Positions 60,976-64,000 of a stretch of 64,000 nucleotides of DNA are shown here, piece by piece. The notes under the pieces were generated by a model, which did no database searches, was not told the DNA's origin, and was given only the letters and a program-made list of their open reading frames with translations. The stretch is from Mumia xiangluensis (GTDB taxonomy: Bacteria; Actinomycetota; Actinomycetes; Propionibacteriales; Nocardioidaceae). The stretch is taken from contig NZ_WJYO01000002.1 of the NCBI RefSeq assembly GCF_010994095.1, forward strand, positions 806,001 through 870,000. Reading direction: 5' to 3'. The number at the start of each line of letters is the position of its first letter. Within the stretch, counting starts at the first letter, position 1. The position numbers and the translations under genes were made by a program.

Positions 60976-62000
60976 CGGACGGGCCCCTTCGGGTCGCAGT
61001 CGCGGACGACGTCGTTCTCGAGGACCGGCCGCTGCTGCTCGTCGAAGAGCCCGCAGAGGTACGAGTCGACCCATCGGCCGTTGCCCATCGCCGAGGCGAG
61101 CATCCGGTAGTAGGGGCCGATCTTCTGCAGTGCCGCCGTCAGGTTGTCCTGGTTGCGTTGGAGGATCTCGGTGACCTTGTCGAGCTCGGCGAGGGCCGGG
61201 CGCAGCTGCTTCTCGTTGTCGGTGACGAGCCCCTGGAGCTGGGTGCCGAGGGACGACGTGCCGTCGAGCATCGCCTTGACCGCCTTGCGTCGCGTCTCGA
61301 GCTCGCCGAGCAGCGCGCTGCCGTCGTCGATGATCTTCGCGAACTCCTCGTTGCGCTGCTCGAGCGTGCCGGTGACGCTGGCCGTCGACGCGAACAGGTC
61401 GGCGAGCTCCTCGTCGCGGCTCGAGATCGTGCGGGAGAGCGCCGTGAGACCGGTGACCATCCCCTGCACCGACTCCGGCGTGTCCTCGAACGCGTCGGCG
61501 AGGGCGTTGAAGCTGTCCTCGAGCTGCACGGTGTCGATCGTGTCGATCGTGGTCGAGAGATCGGAGAACGCCGCATTGACGTCGTACGGGGTGGTCGTGT
61601 TGTCGACGGGGATCGCCCCGTCAAGGGAGTCGCGGCCGGCGGGTGCGAGCGAGAGGTACTTCTGGCCGAGCATCGTCTTGACCTTCACCGCGGCGGTGGT
61701 CTCGCTGCCGAGTTCGACGCCCTTGATGCGGAACTCGACGACGACCCTGTCGCCCTCGAGCGAGATGTCGGTGACCTCGCCGACCTTCACGCCGGCGACG
61801 CGGACCTCGTTGCCCTCCTTGAGCCCGCCGGCCTCGGCGAAGTACGCCTGCTGCACGTCGCCGCCGCCGATCACCGGCAGTGCCTGCGCGTTGAAAGTGA
61901 CGAGGAAGACGAGCGCCGCGGCGAGCATCCCGACGATCGCGATGACGACCTTGTTGCGTTCGGCGAACGCCGTGGGATAGCGACGGATCTTGCGCGACAT
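60972..62000 (-). CDS. mceC: Mce family protein, MceC
   Basis: About 342 residues from the ATG at 62000, which overlaps the mceB stop by one base. A membrane helix (residues about 17-35) is followed by the Mce domain (GGLKEGNEVRVAGVKVGEV) and a long helical part. The C-terminal cysteine-containing region (SYLCGLF, RDCDPKG) is common to these proteins. The 34 residues upstream in frame are not needed. Confidence 0.88.
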   Translation of the reverse strand: MSRKIRRYPTAFAERNKVVIAIVGMLAAALVFLVTFNAQALPVIGGGDVQQAYFAEAGGLKEGNEVRVAGVKVGEVTDISLEGDRVVVEFRIKGVELGSETTAAVKVKTMLGQKYLSLAPAGRDSLDGAIPVDNTTTPYDVNAAFSDLSTTIDTIDTVQLEDSFNALADAFEDTPESVQGMVTGLTALSRTISSRDEELADLFASTASVTGTLEQRNEEFAKIIDDGSALLGELETRRKAVKAMLDGTSSLGTQLQGLVTDNEKQLRPALAELDKVTEILQRNQDNLTAALQKIGPYYRMLASAMGNGRWVDSYLCGLFDEQQRPVLENDVVRDCDPKGPVR

Positions 62001-63010
62001 CAGCGGCACCTCCCCGCGACCGGCTTCACACCGAGGTCGCCCATGTAGCCCTCGGGCAGCGGGATCCGGCCCTCGATGGAGCAGACGTAGAAGTTGAGCC
62101 ACGACCCGTACGACGCCAGCCGGCCGATCTTGTCGAGCTTGACGGGCAGGTTCTTGAGGAAGTCGTCGAGCACGGGGCCTTCCTTGGCGAGGTTGTTCGA
62201 GAGGACCTGCACGGCGCTGATCGAGTCCTTGAGCGGTGGCCGCGACTCCTCGAGGAGCCCCGAGACGCTCGTCGTGAGGTCGCCGAGGCCGACGATGGTG
62301 TTTCCGATGACCTCGCGGTCCTCCGCCAGTCCGCTGACGAGCTTCTGGAGGGTGATGAGGGTCGTGTCGAGCTGGGTGGAGCGTTCGTCGACCACGGTGA
62401 GGACGTCGTTGAGGTTCGTGATGAGCTGGCCGATCACCTCGTCGCGCTCGGCGAGGGTCGACGCGAGGTCGGCGGTGCTCGAGAGCAGCCCGTCGACGGT
62501 CGCCCCCTCGCCCTGGAACACGGCGACGATCTGCTCGCTGAGGCGGTTGACGTCCTTCGGATCGAGCATCCGGAACAGCGGCTGGAACCCGTTGAACAGC
62601 ATCGTGAGGTCGAGCGCCGGACGCGTGTCGTCGAGGGTGAACGTGTGTCCGGCGGGCAGGCTCACGGCGCCGGAGGTCTCGGACGGCGAGAGCGCGATGT
62701 AGCGCTGTCCGACGAGGTTGCGGAACCGGAGCTCGGCCCGCGCACCCGAGGTGAGCCGCACCTCGTCGGTGACGCTGAAGGTCACCTCGGCGTTGCTGTC
62801 CTCGGTGACGGTGATGTCCTGGACGGTGCCGACCTTCACGCCGGCCATCCGTACGTCGTCGCCCTTGTTGAGGCTGGTCGCGTCGGAGAACAATGCCGTG
62901 AACCGGCGCCCGTCGTCGCCGGTGCTGTTGCGGATCGTGCCGGCGAGCGCGACCGTCGCGAGCACGGTCACGACCGTGAAGACGATGCTCTTGATCAGTG
63001 TGGAGGTCAT
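62000..63010 (-). CDS. mceB: Mce family protein, MceB
   Basis: About 336 residues from the ATG at 63010 in an ATGA overlap with mceA. A membrane helix (residues about 6-26) and the Mce domain (ATSLNKGDDVRMAGVKVGTV) are clear. The C-terminus has the SWLNFYVCSIEGRIPLPEGY stretch. It is part of the same hexameric lipid importer. Confidence 0.88.
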   Translation of the reverse strand: MTSTLIKSIVFTVVTVLATVALAGTIRNSTGDDGRRFTALFSDATSLNKGDDVRMAGVKVGTVQDITVTEDSNAEVTFSVTDEVRLTSGARAELRFRNLVGQRYIALSPSETSGAVSLPAGHTFTLDDTRPALDLTMLFNGFQPLFRMLDPKDVNRLSEQIVAVFQGEGATVDGLLSSTADLASTLAERDEVIGQLITNLNDVLTVVDERSTQLDTTLITLQKLVSGLAEDREVIGNTIVGLGDLTTSVSGLLEESRPPLKDSISAVQVLSNNLAKEGPVLDDFLKNLPVKLDKIGRLASYGSWLNFYVCSIEGRIPLPEGYMGDLGVKPVAGRCR

Positions 63011-64000
63011 CGGACGATCACCATGGCTTCGCGGAGCGTCGGCCCGACGAGGAGGCTGCTCCACTCGGGGTAGTCGGACGGGGAGGTGCCTTCCTCGGCG
63101 GCCAGGATCTCGGTGATGAGCGTGTTCTCGGCGGGCGAGTTGGCGTCACCGAGACCCGACCCTGCAGCCATCTGCTGCTCGAGGCGGCTGGTCGGCGGTG
63201 CCGGGATCGACGGCGGCTGGTCGGCGGCGGCGCCTCCGGCGCGGGCGGGCTTCGTGCCGGGCTGGCCGTTCATGTACGGGCAGCGCGGCGCACCGCCGTC
63301 ACGGTAGGTGACCTTGTCCTTGCCTGCGACGTACTTGCCTCGAGCCTCGACGACGTTCAGGACGACGTGCATCCCGGGCTCGTCGGTGCCCTTGCCGAGC
63401 ACCCGGTCCATCTCGGGGATGAAGGAGCGCACGGCCTTGAAGAGGCACGGGAACTGCGTGGCGTACGGCGCGGTGGCCGCGAGCGCCTTCTGGCTGTCCT
63501 CGGACAGCACCACGATCGTGTCCTGGTTGTCCTCGACCCAGCCGGAGGACGTGTCGGCGCCGGCGATCACGTTGGCGTACACCTCGCCGAGCTCGGTCCG
63601 CTGCTCCACCAGGGTGTCGGCGGTGGTGGTCATGGTGTCGAGGGCGTTGAGCAGGTCGGGCACGGCTTCGTCGTACTCGGTGGCGACCTTGCCGAGGGCC
63701 TCGAAGTCGTCGGCCATCTGAGGCACGAGCGGGTTCATCTTGGCCAGGTAGTCGCCCCAGCTCGCCATCGACTCACCGATGGTGGCGCCTTCGCCGCGCA
63801 GCATCGTGGACAGCTCGCCGAGCGTCGCCGACAGCTTGTCGGGCTGGATGGACTGGAGCACAGGGAGGAGCTCGTCGAAGACCTGCTCGAGCTCGACGGC
63901 CTCGGCGGACGTGTCCTGATGGATGGTGTCTCCGCCAGACAGCCCGCTCGCCGGGACGTCGCGCGGGACGACGAGCGAGACGTATCGCTCGCCGAACAGT
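63007..64000 (-). CDS. mceA: Mce family protein, MceA, 5' end outside the window
   Basis: The frame is open to the window end on the minus strand. The visible part begins LFGERYVSLVVPRDVPASG, which matches the inside of an Mce domain, and continues through helical segments and a Pro/Ala-rich C-terminus. Upstream genes are expected to be the yrbE permeases. The mce operon is thus mceABCDEF plus two Mas genes, all coupled by 1-4 bp overlaps. Confidence 0.85.
   Translation of the reverse strand, partial: LFGERYVSLVVPRDVPASGLSGGDTIHQDTSAEAVELEQVFDELLPVLQSIQPDKLSATLGELSTMLRGEGATIGESMASWGDYLAKMNPLVPQMADDFEALGKVATEYDEAVPDLLNALDTMTTTADTLVEQRTELGEVYANVIAGADTSSGWVEDNQDTIVVLSEDSQKALAATAPYATQFPCLFKAVRSFIPEMDRVLGKGTDEPGMHVVLNVVEARGKYVAGKDKVTYRDGGAPRCPYMNGQPGTKPARAGGAAADQPPSIPAPPTSRLEQQMAAGSGLGDANSPAENTLITEILAAEEGTSPSDYPEWSSLLVGPTLREAMVIVR

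Overview
The window is high-GC DNA with actinobacterial features: a complete Mce-type lipid importer locus, a LysX-type fusion of lysyl-tRNA synthetase and phosphatidylglycerol lysyltransferase, an ECF42 sigma factor with its DGPF partner, a DUF222/HNH protein and dense ATGA/GTGA gene overlaps. A Nocardioidaceae-like organism (Nocardioides, Aeromicrobium or Mumia type) fits, but this is an inference from gene content and no 16S gene is present.

Layout. 1-2208: 3' part of a secreted subtilase. 2218-7926 (minus): DMT permease, lysX and an APC amino-acid permease in one coupled operon. 7985-13389: LssY_C protein, DUF998 protein, M19 dipeptidase, and a divergent P450/TetR pair. 13398-16638 (minus): GH13 glucosidase, TIGR03885-type flavin oxidoreductase and a RibD-like reductase. 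16698-22984: housekeeping and accessory enzymes, including a divergent dienelactone hydrolase/GlxA-type regulator pair, a LOG protein, DUF808, a Na/Ca exchanger, a methyltransferase and DUF1254. 23061-23134: initiator tRNA. 23252-32120: cardiolipin synthase, LOR protein, lipoprotein, lactonase, MFS exporter, DGPF/ECF42 pair and PaaZ.

32326-44207: an expanded phosphate-type ABC transporter locus, pstC-pstA-pstS-like, a 942-residue secreted protein, a sortase-fold membrane protein, a second pstS-like gene, an anchored protein, an Ig-like secreted protein and pstB. The sortase-fold protein has Arg and Ser where sortases have their catalytic His and Cys. Both C-terminally anchored proteins lack an LPxTG-type signal. 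This is the best candidate in the window for an undescribed system: a multi-component surface apparatus built on a Pst importer.

44287-48147: a LigD phosphoesterase-polymerase fusion without a ligase domain, a small acidic protein, a secreted I36-like protein, a second RibD-like reductase and a divergent LysR regulator.

48219-52573: a compact mercury-resistance island (merR, merA, merB and a tyrosine recombinase, no transporter) integrated in an initiator tRNA gene. A 36-bp direct repeat marks its ends. The tRNA is intact at the integrase end and a displaced 3' fragment lies at the other end.

52721-55801: an M1 metallopeptidase whose signal peptide is in a different frame from the enzyme, then a DUF222/HNH protein. 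55916-64000: two groups of REP-like repeats and a translationally coupled mce operon on the minus strand (mceA partial, B, C, D, E, F and two Mce-associated proteins). One repeat block is inserted in frame between the start codon and the lipoprotein signal of mceE.
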